A DNA stretch of 64,000 nt from Curtobacterium sp. UNCCL20. GTDB taxonomy: Bacteria; Actinomycetota; Actinomycetes; Actinomycetales; Microbacteriaceae. Under the pieces are notes generated by a model. The model saw only the letters and a program-made list of their open reading frames with translations, was not told where the DNA came from and did no database searches. The position numbers and the translations under genes were made by a program. The number at the start of each line of letters is the position of its first letter. Position 1 is the stretch's first letter. Location: positions 205,005 through 269,004 of the forward strand of contig NZ_FNKG01000002.1 of the NCBI RefSeq assembly GCF_900101675.1, given 5' to 3'. This document shows positions 34,645-43,613 of this stretch, one piece after another.

Positions 34645-35913
34645 GTGATCGATCCCCAGCTGCTGCGTGACAACCCGGACGTCATCAAGGCCTCGCAGGA
34701 GGCGCGCGGCGCCTCCGTCGCCGTCGTCGACGAGGCCGTCGCCGCCGACGCGGCACGGCGCGGCGCGATCACCGCCTTCGAGTCCCTCCGGGCGGAGCAG
34801 AACGCCTTCGGCAAGACCGTCGCCAAGGCGCCGAAGGACGAGAAGGCCGCGCTCGTGCAGCAGGCCCAGGCCCTCGCCGCGAAGGTGAAGGAGGCCCAGG
34901 CCGAGGTCACCGCCGCCGAAGAGACGTTCAACTCCGTCGTCCGCGCGATCCCGAACGTGGTGCTGCCGGACGTGCCCAAGGGCGGCGAGGACGACTTCGT
35001 CACGCTCCGCACCGTCGGCACCAAGCCCGAGTTCGACTTCGAACCGAAGGACCACGCCGACCTCGGTGAGCACCTCGGCATCATCGACATCCCGCGCGGC
35101 GTGAAGGTCTCCGGCTCGCGGTTCTACTTCCTCCGCGGCCTCGGCGCCCGGCTCGAGATCGCGCTGATGTCCCTCGGTCTCGACCGTGCGATCGCCGCCG
35201 GGTTCGAGCCGCTCATCACGCCGACGCTCGTGCGCCCCGAGACGATGGCCGGCACCGGCTTCCTCGGCGAGCACGCGGCCGAGGTGTACCGGCTCGAGGC
35301 CGACGACCTCTACCTGACCGGCACCAGCGAGGTCGCCCTCGCCGGGTTCCACGCCGACGAGATCCTGTCCCTCGACGAGTCGTCGGACGGGTTCCGCTAC
35401 GCCGGCTGGTCGACCTGCTACCGGCGCGAGGCCGGGTCGGCGGGCAAGGACAACCGCGGCATCCTGCGCGTGCACCAGTTCAACAAGCTCGAGATGTTCG
35501 CGTACGTGCACCCGGACCAGGCCGAAGCGGAGCACGCCAAGCTCGTCGGCTACCAGGAGCAGATGCTGCAGGACCTCGGGCTGCACTACCGGGTCATCGA
35601 CGTCGCCGGCGGTGACCTCGGCACGAGTGCCGCACGGAAGTACGACATCGAGGCCTGGGTCCCCACGCAGGGCACCTTCCGCGAGCTCACGTCGACGTCG
35701 AACTGCACCACGTTCCAGGCCCGTCGCCTCGACATCCGCTACCGCACCGACAGCGGCAAGACGGCCCCGGTCGCCACGCTCAACGGCACGCTCGCGACCA
35801 CCCGCTGGATCGTCGCGATCCTCGAGACCCACCAGCAGGCCGACGGCTCCGTCGTCGTGCCCGAGGTCCTCCGCCCGTACCTCGGCGGCGTCGAGGTGAT
35901 CGAGCCCCGATGA
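34645..35913 (+). CDS. serS: seryl-tRNA synthetase
   Basis: A class II aminoacyl-tRNA synthetase of 422 residues. The N-terminal coiled-coil arm (about 30-100, [20 protein letters not shown] region) binds the long variable arm of tRNA-Ser. The core has motif 2 ([24 protein letters not shown], fRxE-type) and motif 3 near the end ([15 protein letters not shown]), and TGTSEVAL is visible. Start GTG 34645. The stop overlaps the HAD phosphatase gene by 4 bp. A tRNA-Ser gene lies 1 kb downstream. Confidence 0.96.
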   Translation: MIDPQLLRDNPDVIKASQEARGASVAVVDEAVAADAARRGAITAFESLRAEQNAFGKTVAKAPKDEKAALVQQAQALAAKVKEAQAEVTAAEETFNSVVRAIPNVVLPDVPKGGEDDFVTLRTVGTKPEFDFEPKDHADLGEHLGIIDIPRGVKVSGSRFYFLRGLGARLEIALMSLGLDRAIAAGFEPLITPTLVRPETMAGTGFLGEHAAEVYRLEADDLYLTGTSEVALAGFHADEILSLDESSDGFRYAGWSTCYRREAGSAGKDNRGILRVHQFNKLEMFAYVHPDQAEAEHAKLVGYQEQMLQDLGLHYRVIDVAGGDLGTSAARKYDIEAWVPTQGTFRELTSTSNCTTFQARRLDIRYRTDSGKTAPVATLNGTLATTRWIVAILETHQQADGSVVVPEVLRPYLGGVEVIEPR

Positions 35914-36767
35914 GCACCAAGGAGCGGTTCGTCGACGGACCGACGGGTGGCGCCGGCGGCCCGGTCCGCACGAAGCGCTGGCTCGTGGCCCTGGACATCG
36001 ACGGCACCACGATGCGCGAGGACGGCGTCGTCACCGAGACCGTGATCGCAGCCCTGCGCGACGCCGAGGCCGCCGGGCACGAGGTCATGCTCTCCACCGG
36101 TCGGAGCGAGGGGATGACCGTCCCGCTCCTCGCCAGGCTCGGGATCCGGCCGAAGTACCTCGTCTGCGCGAACGGCGCCCTCACCCTCGCCCGCCGCGGG
36201 GACGGGTCGTACGAGCGCGTGCACGTCGAGACGTTCAACCCGTCCGAGGTGCTGCAGACCGTGCACGGCGCCCTCGCGCAGGCCGCGTTCGGCGTCGAGG
36301 ACGAGACCGGACACTTCCTGCTCTCCGCAAACTTCCCCGACGACGCCATGACCACCGCCGGCGAGCACGTGGCCTTCGACCGACTGCTCGACGTCGAGGC
36401 CACCCGCGTCGTCGTCATCTCGCCGGAGCACGGACTCGAGGAGTTCCTGCAGATCGTCGAGGACATGGGCCTCCACAAGGTCTCGTACACGGTCGGTTGG
36501 ACCGCGTGGCTCGACATCGCTCCCGAAGGCGTGACGAAGGCCACCGCGATGGAACGGGTCCGCGAGTGGCTCGACATCCCGCGCTCCCGGGTCTTCGCCG
36601 CGGGTGACGGGCGGAACGACATCGACATGCTGCGGTGGGCGTCCACCTCGGGGCGCGGCATCGTGATGGGGCAGGCGCCCGAGGACGTCATCGACGCGGG
36701 CAACGAGCTCACCGGTGGCGTCGACGACGACGGGTTGGCCGCGGCGCTCGACTCGCTGCCGCGCTGA
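35910..36767 (+). CDS. Cof-type HAD-superfamily phosphatase
   Basis: The 285-residue protein has HAD motif [10 protein letters not shown], motif II LSTGR, motif III Lys in GVTKATAM and motif [14 protein letters not shown], with a C2 cap between II and III as in the Cof family. These act on sugar phosphates, FMN or pyridoxal phosphate in the cytoplasm. The specific substrate is unknown. ATG 35910 overlaps the serS stop (ATGA), indicating coupled expression. A nested palindrome follows 32 bp after the stop. Confidence 0.9.
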   Translation: MSTKERFVDGPTGGAGGPVRTKRWLVALDIDGTTMREDGVVTETVIAALRDAEAAGHEVMLSTGRSEGMTVPLLARLGIRPKYLVCANGALTLARRGDGSYERVHVETFNPSEVLQTVHGALAQAAFGVEDETGHFLLSANFPDDAMTTAGEHVAFDRLLDVEATRVVVISPEHGLEEFLQIVEDMGLHKVSYTVGWTAWLDIAPEGVTKATAMERVREWLDIPRSRVFAAGDGRNDIDMLRWASTSGRGIVMGQAPEDVIDAGNELTGGVDDDGLAAALDSLPR

Positions 36768-36799
36768 CGCGCGCCGCGCGGGCGCGGTACCCGGCTTGG

Positions 36800-36857
36800 T
36801 GCGGGGTTGATCGCGCGGTGCGGGACTGTAGCGCCGCACCACGTCGGCAACCCCGCA
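36800..36857. repeat. 58-bp symmetric nested palindrome
   Basis: Outer arms TGCGGGGTTG / CAACCCCGCA (36800-36809, 36848-36857) and inner arms GGTGCGG / CCGCACC (36817-36823, 36834-36840) are separated by equal 7-base spacers around a 10-base loop. It is followed by CGGTGCGG, related to the GCAC-x-GTGC sites near 16.3 kb. It may terminate the serS-HAD transcript. Confidence 0.65.
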
Positions 36858-36887
36858 CGGTGCGGAATCGCCCCGCTCACCGTCGCC

Positions 36888-36908
36888 GGCCTGGAGGCCC
36901 GTTAGACT
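36888..36908 (+). promoter_or_regulatory. tRNA-Ser promoter -10 next to a half palindrome
   Basis: TAGACT at 36903-36908 is a good actinobacterial -10 about 41 bp before the tRNA. The 14 bases just upstream, GGCCTGGAGGCCCG (36888-36901), are a left-arm half copy of the 42-bp family and occupy what would be the -35/-10 spacer. Confidence 0.45.
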
Positions 36909-36949
36909 TCCCGGGACGCGATCACGTCTCGCCACGTGGTCGCGTCACT

Positions 36950-37037
36950 GGAGGGTTGTCCGAGCGGCCGATGGAGCCTGTCTTGAAAACAGGTGGGCAG
37001 AGATGTCTCGTGGGTTCGAATCCCACACCCTCCGCCA
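36950..37037 (+). tRNA. tRNA-Ser (anticodon TGA)
   Basis: The acceptor arms GGAGGGT and ACCCTCC pair perfectly. The anticodon stem CCTGT / ACAGG encloses the loop with TGA. A long variable arm (class II) is present, the T-loop GTTCGAATC is normal, and CCA is encoded at 37035-37037. It lies upstream of, and on the other strand from, the end of mtnN. Confidence 0.95.
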
Positions 37038-37046
37038 GGACGACGG

Positions 37047-37763
37047 TCAGGCCCCCTCGGCCAGCCCGGTGACGATGTCGTGCACCACGCGCGCGGCACG
37101 GGCTGCCGCATCGTCGAGGTGCTCCTTGAACTCGTCGCCGTCGGGCGCGCACAGATCGCTGATGCACCGCACCGAGACGAACGGCATGTCGTGGACGTGG
37201 GCGAACTGCGCGACCGCCGCCGACTCCATGTCGACCGCCGCGACCGAGGGGAACGCTGCTCGGAGCGTCCGCGCCCGTCCCTCGGTGACGAACACCTCGC
37301 TCGAACCGATCGTCGCCGCCCGGATGGGGTAGCCGGCGTCCGAGGCGAGCGCCAGTTCCGCGAGCCGCGCGTCGGCCGTGTAGCCCGCCGGCATCCCCGG
37401 GACCTGGCCGAGCGCGTAGCCGAACGCCGTGGCGTCGGCGTTGAGGTTCACGTACTGATCGCCGACGACGACGTCGCCGATCGCCACGCCGTGCATCAGG
37501 CCACCAGCTGTGCCGACGCTGATCACCGGGATGCCGGACCCGAAGTCGTGGAACGCGTGGGCCACGGCGGCGGTCGCGTTCGTGAAGCCGATGCCGCTGC
37601 GGCGGACCGCGACCGTCGCGCCGCCGACGTCGAGCAGGTGGTGCTCGTCGTGGCCGCCGACCGGACCGTCGAGGATCGGGACGCCGCCGAGGAGCCCCGC
37701 GAACGCGGAGACCTCTTCGCTCATGGCGGCGATGACGACCGCGATCGGAGGAGTGTGTTGCAC
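37047..37763 (-). CDS. mtnN: 5'-methylthioadenosine/S-adenosylhomocysteine nucleosidase-like
   Basis: The product (238 residues) has a purine-nucleosidase fold. VVIAAMSEEVSAF supplies the N-terminal Glu that activates water, VGTAGG is the ribose/phosphate loop, AAVDMESAAVAQ contacts the ribose, and RCISDLC gives the catalytic Asp. It removes adenine from MTA and SAH, by-products of SAM chemistry, in the cytoplasm. Start ATG 37763. It ends 9 bp beyond the tRNA on the opposite strand. A futalosine hydrolase role is an alternative, but the AMSEE motif favours MtnN. Confidence 0.87.
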   Translation of the reverse strand: MQHTPPIAVVIAAMSEEVSAFAGLLGGVPILDGPVGGHDEHHLLDVGGATVAVRRSGIGFTNATAAVAHAFHDFGSGIPVISVGTAGGLMHGVAIGDVVVGDQYVNLNADATAFGYALGQVPGMPAGYTADARLAELALASDAGYPIRAATIGSSEVFVTEGRARTLRAAFPSVAAVDMESAAVAQFAHVHDMPFVSVRCISDLCAPDGDEFKEHLDDAAARAARVVHDIVTGLAEGA

Positions 37764-37807
37764 TGACCGATCCTCGCACGCCCCGCCGACGGCGCCGCCG
37801 ACGGGCG

Positions 37808-38506
37808 TCAGACCGCCGCAGCGAGCCCCGGGTACAGCGCCTCGAGCGGGGCGCTCAGCCCGGCCCGCACGTCGCGGCTGATCTGGTCGGCGAGGACCTC
37901 GTGCTCACCGGCCTCGACGGCGTCCCAGATCGCGGCGACGATGTCGGCCGGGTCGGCCTTCTCGACGTCGAGCCCGGAGGTCATGCCGGTGTCCGTGTAG
38001 CCGAGGTGGGCGCCGACGACCTGGGTGCCCTGGGGTGCGAGCTCGAGGCGGAGCGAGTTCGTGAGGGACCAGAACGCGGCCTTCGATGCGGAGTAGCCGG
38101 CGCCGATGGCGATCCAGCTCAGTACGGAGTGCACGTCGACGAGGGCGCCGCCGCGGAGGGACCCGGCGAAGGACTTCGCGACGCGCAGCGCCCCGAAGAC
38201 GTTCGTCGCGAAGACACGCTCGACCTCTTCGACGGAGGCCTCGAGGAGCGGCGCGGACCCGCCGACGCCGGCGTTGTTCACGACGATGGTGACGTCGGAT
38301 GCGGCGCGGGCAGCGGCGTCGACGCTCTGCTGGTTCGTGACGTCGAGGACGAGCGGCACGATGCGCTCGTCGTCCCAGGTGCGCGGGGTGCGGGCGGTCG
38401 CGTAGACCTTGGCGGCGCCGCGGGCGAGGGCCTGGTGGACGAACTCGGTGCCGAGGCCACCGTTCGCTCCGGTGACGAGGACGATCGCGTTGTTGAGGTC
38501 GGTCAT
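37808..38506 (-). CDS. short-chain dehydrogenase/reductase
   Basis: A classical SDR of 232 residues. VLVTGANGGLG is the cofactor loop, VVNNAGVGG the NAG motif, VHSVLSW the catalytic Ser region and YSASKAAF the Tyr-x-x-x-Lys pair; LGYTDTGM follows the active site. The substrate is unknown. Start ATG 38506. It is divergent from an HxlR regulator gene 104 bp away. HxlR proteins often control such reductases in response to quinones, aldehydes or diamide, so a stress-reductase role is a reasonable inference. Confidence 0.88.
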   Translation of the reverse strand: MTDLNNAIVLVTGANGGLGTEFVHQALARGAAKVYATARTPRTWDDERIVPLVLDVTNQQSVDAAARAASDVTIVVNNAGVGGSAPLLEASVEEVERVFATNVFGALRVAKSFAGSLRGGALVDVHSVLSWIAIGAGYSASKAAFWSLTNSLRLELAPQGTQVVGAHLGYTDTGMTSGLDVEKADPADIVAAIWDAVEAGEHEVLADQISRDVRAGLSAPLEALYPGLAAAV

Positions 38507-38539
38507 GGGGTGCTCCGGTCGTGTGAGGTCGTGTGCAGT

Positions 38540-38561
38540 CGAAAAGTTGAGTACGAAAAGT
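38540..38561. promoter_or_regulatory. possible HxlR operator repeats
   Basis: CGAAAAGT occurs at 38540 and 38554, a 14-bp step, in an AT-richer patch of the divergent SDR/HxlR gap. The evidence is only repetition and position. Confidence 0.35.
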
Positions 38562-38609
38562 GAACCTAGCACCTTCCGTCTGGATTCCGAACTCAGGTAG
38601 GGTGGAGTC

Positions 38610-39071
38610 ATGCTCGGCATCCTCGGCGGCGACGAGCGCTGCCCCATCGCGCGGTCCCTCGACGTCCTCGGCGAGAAGTGGACGCTCATGATCGTCCGCG
38701 ACGCCCTCGGCGGTGCGACGCGCTTCAGCCAGTTCCAGCAGAACCTCGGCATCCCGCGCGAGGTCCTCACGGCACGGCTCGGCACGCTGGTCGGGGGCGG
38801 CGTCCTCGAACGCACCTCCTACAAGCCGGAGGGCGGTCGCGCCCGCGACGAGTACGTCCTGACCGCCGCGGGGCGGGATCTCTCGCTCGTGCTGCTCGCG
38901 CTCGGCGGCTGGGCGGACCGGCACCGGCCGTCCGAACGCGCGTCGGACCTCCGGTTCGTCGACACCGAGTCCGGTCAGGTCGTCGAGGCGGCAGCGGTCG
39001 GCCAGGAGACGCACGAGCGCGTGCCGCTCGAACGACTCAGCGCCGTCACGGAGCGTGCGTCCGCAGCGTGA
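38610..39071 (+). CDS. HxlR-family transcriptional regulator
   Basis: The protein (153 residues) has the hallmark N-terminus CPIARSLDVLGEKWTLMIVRDALGGATRFSQF, including the conserved redox-reactive Cys11. A winged helix follows (IPREVLTARLGTLVGGGVLERTSY). The C-terminal about 45 residues are an extension beyond the common HxlR length. These proteins sense electrophiles or oxidants through the Cys. It is divergent from the SDR gene it probably controls. Start ATG 38610. A degenerate 42-bp palindrome begins 10 bp after the stop. Confidence 0.9.
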   Translation: MLGILGGDERCPIARSLDVLGEKWTLMIVRDALGGATRFSQFQQNLGIPREVLTARLGTLVGGGVLERTSYKPEGGRARDEYVLTAAGRDLSLVLLALGGWADRHRPSERASDLRFVDTESGQVVEAAAVGQETHERVPLERLSAVTERASAA

Positions 39072-39081
39072 CCAGCCGGAG

Positions 39082-39123
39082 GACCGGGAGGCCCGTGGCG
39101 GGCCCGCCCCGCCCCTCCAGGCC
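39082..39123. repeat. 42-bp palindromic repeat, degenerate copy
   Basis: The left arm GACCGGGAGGCCCG and right arm CCGCCCCTCCAGGCC keep the family's layout and the TGGCGGGCCCGCC centre, but several arm pairs are lost. It lies between the convergent HxlR and LacI genes. Confidence 0.7.
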
Positions 39124-39137
39124 GTCTCGTGGGTGCG

Positions 39138-40160
39138 TCAGCGACGCACGTCGCACCCGCAACTCGCGCCGAGCACCAACTCGGCGGGGACGAGGTCGCG
39201 GTGCCACTGGTTGTCGGCGTGGAGCCCGAGGACCCGGTCGACCGCAGCGGCCGCCATCGCCTCGATCGGCTGCCGCACGACGGTGAGCTGCGGGTTCGTG
39301 TAGTCCGCCTCGGCGGTGCCGTCGAACGAGACGACGGCGACGTCGTCCGGCGCGGAGAGCCCGAGTTCGTAGAGTGCGCGGAGGAGCCCGACCGCCTGCA
39401 TGTCGGAGCTGACGAACACGGCCCGCGGGCGGTTCGGCCCCCCGAACATGCGGAGTCCGGCCTCGTAGCCGCCGCGGCGGTTGAAGTCGGTGCGCACGAT
39501 CGGCCCGTCCGGCAGCCCGGCGTCGCGGAGGGCCCGCATCCAGCCCTGCTCGCGGAGCTCCATCGAGCCGGTCTGCCCCATCACGAGACCGACCGAGTCG
39601 TACCCGTGGTCGACCAGGTGCTTCGTGCCGTCGTACGCACCGCGCAGGGCGTCGACACCGGTGCTGGCGTAGTCGGGTACCTCGAAGAAGGTGTTGAGCA
39701 GGACCATCGGCAGACCCGGGTCGGTCACGGTCGACAGGTCCGGCAGGGTCATGATGCTCGTCACGATGATGCCGTCGACCTGGCGGGCGGAGAGGCTCCG
39801 GAGCCGCTCCCGCTCGAGCGCGACGTCACCGTCGCTGTTCGCGAGCAGGACGTCGTAGCCGCGGGCTGCCGCGGCGTGCGTGACCTCGACGGCGAGCTCG
39901 GACCAGAACGGGTTGTCGAGTTCGGGGACGATGAGCCCGAGCATCTTCGAGGACCCGGTCCGGAGGGCCTGCGCACTCGCGTTCGGCCGGTACCCGAGGA
40001 CCCGGATGGCGTCGCGGACCCGCGCCGCCGTCTCAGCGGCGACCGGGCGGGGGCCGTCGTGCACGACGTAGCTCACCACCGAGGTGCTGACGCCCGCGTA
40101 GCGCGCCACGTCGGCGCGGGTGACCGCCCTCGGAGTCGTCGGGACGGGCACGGGTGTCAC
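39138..40160 (-). CDS. LacI-family transcriptional regulator
   Basis: A 340-residue protein with an N-terminal LacI helix-turn-helix (TRADVARYAGVSTSVVSYVVHDGPRPV) and hinge, then a periplasmic-binding-protein-like sugar domain (LGLIVPELDNPFWSELAVEVTHAA to VVSFDGTAEADYTNPQLTVVRQP). It ends GASCGCDVRR, the CGC tail seen in several actinobacterial sugar regulators. Start GTG 40160. It lies next to the Gfo/Idh and sugar-ABC genes and probably represses them until a sugar binds. Confidence 0.92.
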   Translation of the reverse strand: MTPVPVPTTPRAVTRADVARYAGVSTSVVSYVVHDGPRPVAAETAARVRDAIRVLGYRPNASAQALRTGSSKMLGLIVPELDNPFWSELAVEVTHAAAARGYDVLLANSDGDVALERERLRSLSARQVDGIIVTSIMTLPDLSTVTDPGLPMVLLNTFFEVPDYASTGVDALRGAYDGTKHLVDHGYDSVGLVMGQTGSMELREQGWMRALRDAGLPDGPIVRTDFNRRGGYEAGLRMFGGPNRPRAVFVSSDMQAVGLLRALYELGLSAPDDVAVVSFDGTAEADYTNPQLTVVRQPIEAMAAAAVDRVLGLHADNQWHRDLVPAELVLGASCGCDVRR

Positions 40161-40180
40161 TTTCGTCGGGTCGGAGTCGC

Positions 40181-40216
40181 GTTCGGGTGCCGCCCCGTGC
40201 GGAGCGACACCCGAAC
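40181..40216. terminator. hairpin between oxidoreductase and lacI-type gene
   Basis: GTTCGGGTG (40181-40189) pairs with CACCCGAAC (40208-40216), and CCGC/GCGG can pair inside the loop. It lies 8 bp beyond the oxidoreductase stop and upstream of the LacI start on the same strand. Terminator is likelier than operator, but either is possible. Confidence 0.5.
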
Positions 40217-40224
40217 ACCACCAG

Positions 40225-41457
40225 CTATTCGCTGGCGATACTAGACGAGGACGCCGCCGGGACCGTCTCCGGGGCGTCGCCGAAGTCCGGCACCTCGAGC
40301 CGGACGCCGCCCTGCAGGGCCGACTGGTGGGCGATGATCCCGGGCAGCGTGAAGCGGGCGGCGGTCCAGGCGTTCACCGGCGGCAGGGTCCGGTCGACGA
40401 CGGCGCGGACGAAGTCGTCGGCGAGGAACTGGTGGCTGCCCTCGTGCCCGGTCGGCACGCCCGCGTACTCCTGCGGCAGCCGGTCGGTGTCGTGCACCTC
40501 GGCGTAGCCGGACACGAACGCGTCGCGGAGCGAGGGGTCGACGTCGGCGAGGCGCGGGTCGTCGAGGTCCATCGTGGCCTGCGTGTTGATCGTGTCGCTG
40601 ATGTCGTGCACGTCCTCCTTGTCCTGCCAGACACTGACCCGGGCGAGCTGCTCGAAGCTCGCCTCGGTGCCGAAGTAGCGGAAGCGGGACTCGCGGATGT
40701 GCGATGGGTAGCCGACGCGGCGCATCTCGTTGATGCGCATCACGCCGCCGTTGTCGAGCTCGAACAGCGCGGTGGCGTTCGAGAAGTCGTTGTCGAACTG
40801 GCTGACGTCCTTGTCGAAGACACCGTCGCCGCGGTCGTCCTTCACGCCGAGGCAGCTGACGCTGACGGCGTGCCCGGGGATGGCGCCGAGGACACCGCCG
40901 ACGGAGTGGGTCGGGTAGAGCATGGGCGGGTAGCTGGCGGTCTGCTTCCACTGGTCGCCGCCGCTGTACTGGTAGGCGGCGTAGAAGCCGAGGTCCATGT
41001 CGTGGACGTAGTCGCCCTCGGCGTAGAAGACCCGGCCGAACGCGCCCTCGGCGACCTTCCCGCGGGCGAAGACGGTCGCGGGGTTGTAGTAGCTCGTCTC
41101 GCCCATCATGTAGGTGAGCCCGGTCTCGCGGACGGCCTCGATGATGGCGCCGATCTCCTCGACCGAGATCGCCATCGGCACCGCGGAGTACACGTGCTTG
41201 CCGGCGCGCAGGGCCTTGACCACGAGGGGGCCGTGTGTCCAGCGCTGCGTGAAGATCGCCACCGCGTCGACGTCGGAGGCGAGGACGGCGTCGAAGTCCG
41301 GGAACGTGCCGTCGAGGTGCTGCGACTCGACGAGCTCGGACGCGCGGTCGTCGACGAGGTCGGTGACGAAGACGCGGTCGACGTCCGGGTGGAGCTTGAA
41401 CAGCTTGGCGAACTGGGGGGCGAACTGGCCCGCGCCGACCATTCCGACAGAGATCAT
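40225..41457 (-). CDS. Gfo/Idh/MocA-family oxidoreductase
   Basis: In 410 residues, an N-terminal Rossmann domain (VGMVGAGQFAPQFAKLF, AIFTQRWTHGPLVVKALRAGKHVYSAVPMAI) is followed by the alpha/beta substrate domain with FVSGYAEVHDTDRLPQEY near the end. The usual EKP triad after 'GKHV' is replaced here by SAVPMA, which may alter catalysis. Members oxidise or epimerise sugars or inositol with NAD(P). Start ATG 41457. It is divergent from the sugar-ABC operon and beside a LacI regulator, so it probably acts on the imported sugar. The tail is low-complexity Ser/Ala. Confidence 0.87.
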   Translation of the reverse strand: MISVGMVGAGQFAPQFAKLFKLHPDVDRVFVTDLVDDRASELVESQHLDGTFPDFDAVLASDVDAVAIFTQRWTHGPLVVKALRAGKHVYSAVPMAISVEEIGAIIEAVRETGLTYMMGETSYYNPATVFARGKVAEGAFGRVFYAEGDYVHDMDLGFYAAYQYSGGDQWKQTASYPPMLYPTHSVGGVLGAIPGHAVSVSCLGVKDDRGDGVFDKDVSQFDNDFSNATALFELDNGGVMRINEMRRVGYPSHIRESRFRYFGTEASFEQLARVSVWQDKEDVHDISDTINTQATMDLDDPRLADVDPSLRDAFVSGYAEVHDTDRLPQEYAGVPTGHEGSHQFLADDFVRAVVDRTLPPVNAWTAARFTLPGIIAHQSALQGGVRLEVPDFGDAPETVPAASSSSIASE

Positions 41458-41577
41458 CAGTGACCTTTCCAGGGTGTGGGATGCGTCGCCGAGCGGGTCG
41501 CTCCGATGCGATCGAGGGCCATCCTGACACGCCTGTCTACTCGTGACAACCCCTCTTGCTGTCCGCATTTGCGCCTC

Positions 41578-41590
41578 TTGCGCACTGCAA
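41578..41590. promoter_or_regulatory. possible LacI-type operator in the divergent promoter region
   Basis: TTGC-GCACT-GCAA is a short perfect inverted repeat in the 200-bp gap between the oxidoreductase and ABC-permease starts. TTTGCGC at 41569 is a further half-like match. LacI sites are usually longer, so confidence is low. Confidence 0.3.
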
Positions 41591-41657
41591 TCCCCACGTG
41601 TAGATTCCCGGCTCACGGACTGCCGCACGTCAGTCCACCGCAGACGAAGGAGTCGCG

Positions 41658-42629
41658 ATGGCAACCGAGAGCCCCGTGTCGTCACCCTTGACGACCGCCC
41701 GTCCACCCAGGAGTCGGCCCGCCGCCCGCTCCGGTGCACGGACGACCTCCCCGAGACGCCGACCCAGGAACGACCTCTGGCTCGCGCTGGTGTTCATCGC
41801 CCCCGCGGCGATCGGCTTCGCGGTGTTCCTGGCGTGGCCGACCGTCCGGGGCATCTACCTCAGCTTCACCTCGTACAACCTCCTCACGCCGCCGGAGTTC
41901 ACCGGGCTGCAGAACTACGTCCGGCTCGTCCAGGACTCGATCTTCTGGCACTCGATGGTCGTCACCGTCGAGTACGTCGTCATCAACATCGTCATCCAGA
42001 CGGTCGTGGCCCTCTTCATCGCCGTGATGATGCACCGCCTGACGAAGTCGACCTTCGTGCGCGGGATCGTCCTCGCGCCGTACCTCGTGTCGAACGTCGT
42101 CGCTGCGCTCGTCTGGCTGTGGATCCTCGACACGCAGCTCGGCATCGGCAACGAGATGCTCGCGGCACTCGGGCTCGACCGCATCCCGTTCCTGCAGAGC
42201 GACGTCTGGGGCATCCCCTCGATCGCGCTCATCAACGTCTGGCGGCACGTCGGCTACACCGCGCTGCTCATCTTCGCGGGGCTGCAGTCCCTGCCGGAGA
42301 CGGTCTACGAGGCCGGACGCATCGACGGGGCGAGCGAGTGGAAGATGTTCTGGCGCATCACGGTGCCGCTCCTCCGCCCGATCCTGTCGCTCGTGCTCAT
42401 CATCACCGTCATCGGGTCGTTCCAGGTGTTCGACACCGTCGCCGTCACCACGCAGGGCGGCCCCGCGAACGCCACCAATGTCGTGCAGAACTACATCTAC
42501 AACCTGGCCTTCGGCCGGTTCCAGTTCGGCTACGCGTCCGCCGTCTCGGTGGCGCTCCTCATCGTCCTCAGCATCATCACGATCATCCAGTACCGCCTCA
42601 CCCGCTCGGGTGAGTCGGACCTGGACTGA
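41658..42629 (+). CDS. carbohydrate ABC transporter permease (MalF-like)
   Basis: The protein (323 residues) has a basic N-terminal tail of about 38 residues and then six membrane spans. The EAA loop EAGRIDGASEWKMFWRITVPLL, which docks the ATPase, is intact. GPANATNVVQNYIYNLAF is typical of the CUT1 sugar family. Start ATG 41658. It forms a heteromeric channel with the next permease. No ATPase gene is present in the cluster. In actinobacteria such systems commonly share a MsiK-type ATPase encoded elsewhere. Confidence 0.93.
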   Translation: MATESPVSSPLTTARPPRSRPAARSGARTTSPRRRPRNDLWLALVFIAPAAIGFAVFLAWPTVRGIYLSFTSYNLLTPPEFTGLQNYVRLVQDSIFWHSMVVTVEYVVINIVIQTVVALFIAVMMHRLTKSTFVRGIVLAPYLVSNVVAALVWLWILDTQLGIGNEMLAALGLDRIPFLQSDVWGIPSIALINVWRHVGYTALLIFAGLQSLPETVYEAGRIDGASEWKMFWRITVPLLRPILSLVLIITVIGSFQVFDTVAVTTQGGPANATNVVQNYIYNLAFGRFQFGYASAVSVALLIVLSIITIIQYRLTRSGESDLD

Positions 42630-42645
42630 ACGGAGCGTCTCGATC

Positions 42646-43587
42646 ATGACCACGACCCTCACCCGTTCCGTCACCACGAAGCGTCCGCCTCGACCCGGCG
42701 CCGGACACCGCCGTCGCCCCTCGGTCGGCCGCGTCCTCGCGTGGATCGCGATGATCGCCGTCATCGTCGTCACCCTGTTCCCCTTCTACTGGATCCTCCG
42801 CACCGCGCTGTCGTCGAACGGTGCGATCAACTCCGACCCGACGTCGCTCCTCCCCGTCGGGTTCAGCCTGGGCGGGTTCGAGCGGGTCTTCGGCCTGCAG
42901 TCCACGAAGGAGGCCCTGGAGCAGGGCGGCTCCGGCGCGGCGCTGAACTTCTGGCGCTACCTCGGCAACTCCGTCATCGTCTCGACGCTCGTCACCGTCG
43001 GGCAGGTGTTCTTCTCCGCCGCGGCCGCCTACGCGTTCGCCCGGCTGCGCTGGCCCGGACGCGACAAGGTCTTCGCGGTGTTCCTCGCCGGCCTGATGGT
43101 GCCCGCGATCTTCACGCTGCTGCCGAACTTCGCCCTCATCAAGGAACTCGGCCTCGTCGACAACCTGCTCGGCATCGCCCTGCCGACCATGTTCATGACC
43201 CCGTTCGCGGTGTTCTTCCTGCGACAGTTCTTCCTCGGCATCTCCAAGGAGGTCGAGGAAGCCGCGCTCATCGACGGCGCCGGCAAGATCCGGGTGTTCT
43301 TCCGCCTGGTCATCCCGATGGCCGCCGCCCCGATCGCGACCCTCGCCGTGCTGACGTACATCACGAGCTGGAACGACTACTTCTGGCCGCTGATGGTGTC
43401 GTACACGGACAGCTCGCGGGTGCTCACCGTCGCACTCGGCGTCTTCAAGTCGCAGTCCCCGCAGTCCGGCACCGACTGGGCGGGCCTGATGGCCGCGACC
43501 CTGGTGGCTGCGCTCCCGATGATCGTGCTCTTCGGCCTCTTCGCCAAGCGGATCGTCAACTCCATCGGCTTCTCCGGGATCAAGTAA
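42646..43587 (+). CDS. carbohydrate ABC transporter permease (MalG-like)
   Basis: At 313 residues, with a basic N-terminal tail and six membrane spans, this carries the EAA loop EEAALIDGAGKIRVFFRLVIPMAAAPI and the typical AAAAYAFARLRWPGR, as in MalG/UgpE permeases of the CUT1 family. Start ATG 42646, 16 bp after the first permease. It is the second half of the sugar channel. The substrate-binding lipoprotein gene follows after 26 bp. Confidence 0.93.
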   Translation: MTTTLTRSVTTKRPPRPGAGHRRRPSVGRVLAWIAMIAVIVVTLFPFYWILRTALSSNGAINSDPTSLLPVGFSLGGFERVFGLQSTKEALEQGGSGAALNFWRYLGNSVIVSTLVTVGQVFFSAAAAYAFARLRWPGRDKVFAVFLAGLMVPAIFTLLPNFALIKELGLVDNLLGIALPTMFMTPFAVFFLRQFFLGISKEVEEAALIDGAGKIRVFFRLVIPMAAAPIATLAVLTYITSWNDYFWPLMVSYTDSSRVLTVALGVFKSQSPQSGTDWAGLMAATLVAALPMIVLFGLFAKRIVNSIGFSGIK

Positions 43588-43613
43588 CCCGGGCACGGAC
43601 AGGACCACACACC

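Noticed and set aside
36950..37037. tRNA-Ser as an integration site for a genomic island
   Set aside because: No integrase, no repeated tRNA 3' end and no change of gene character on either side were seen.
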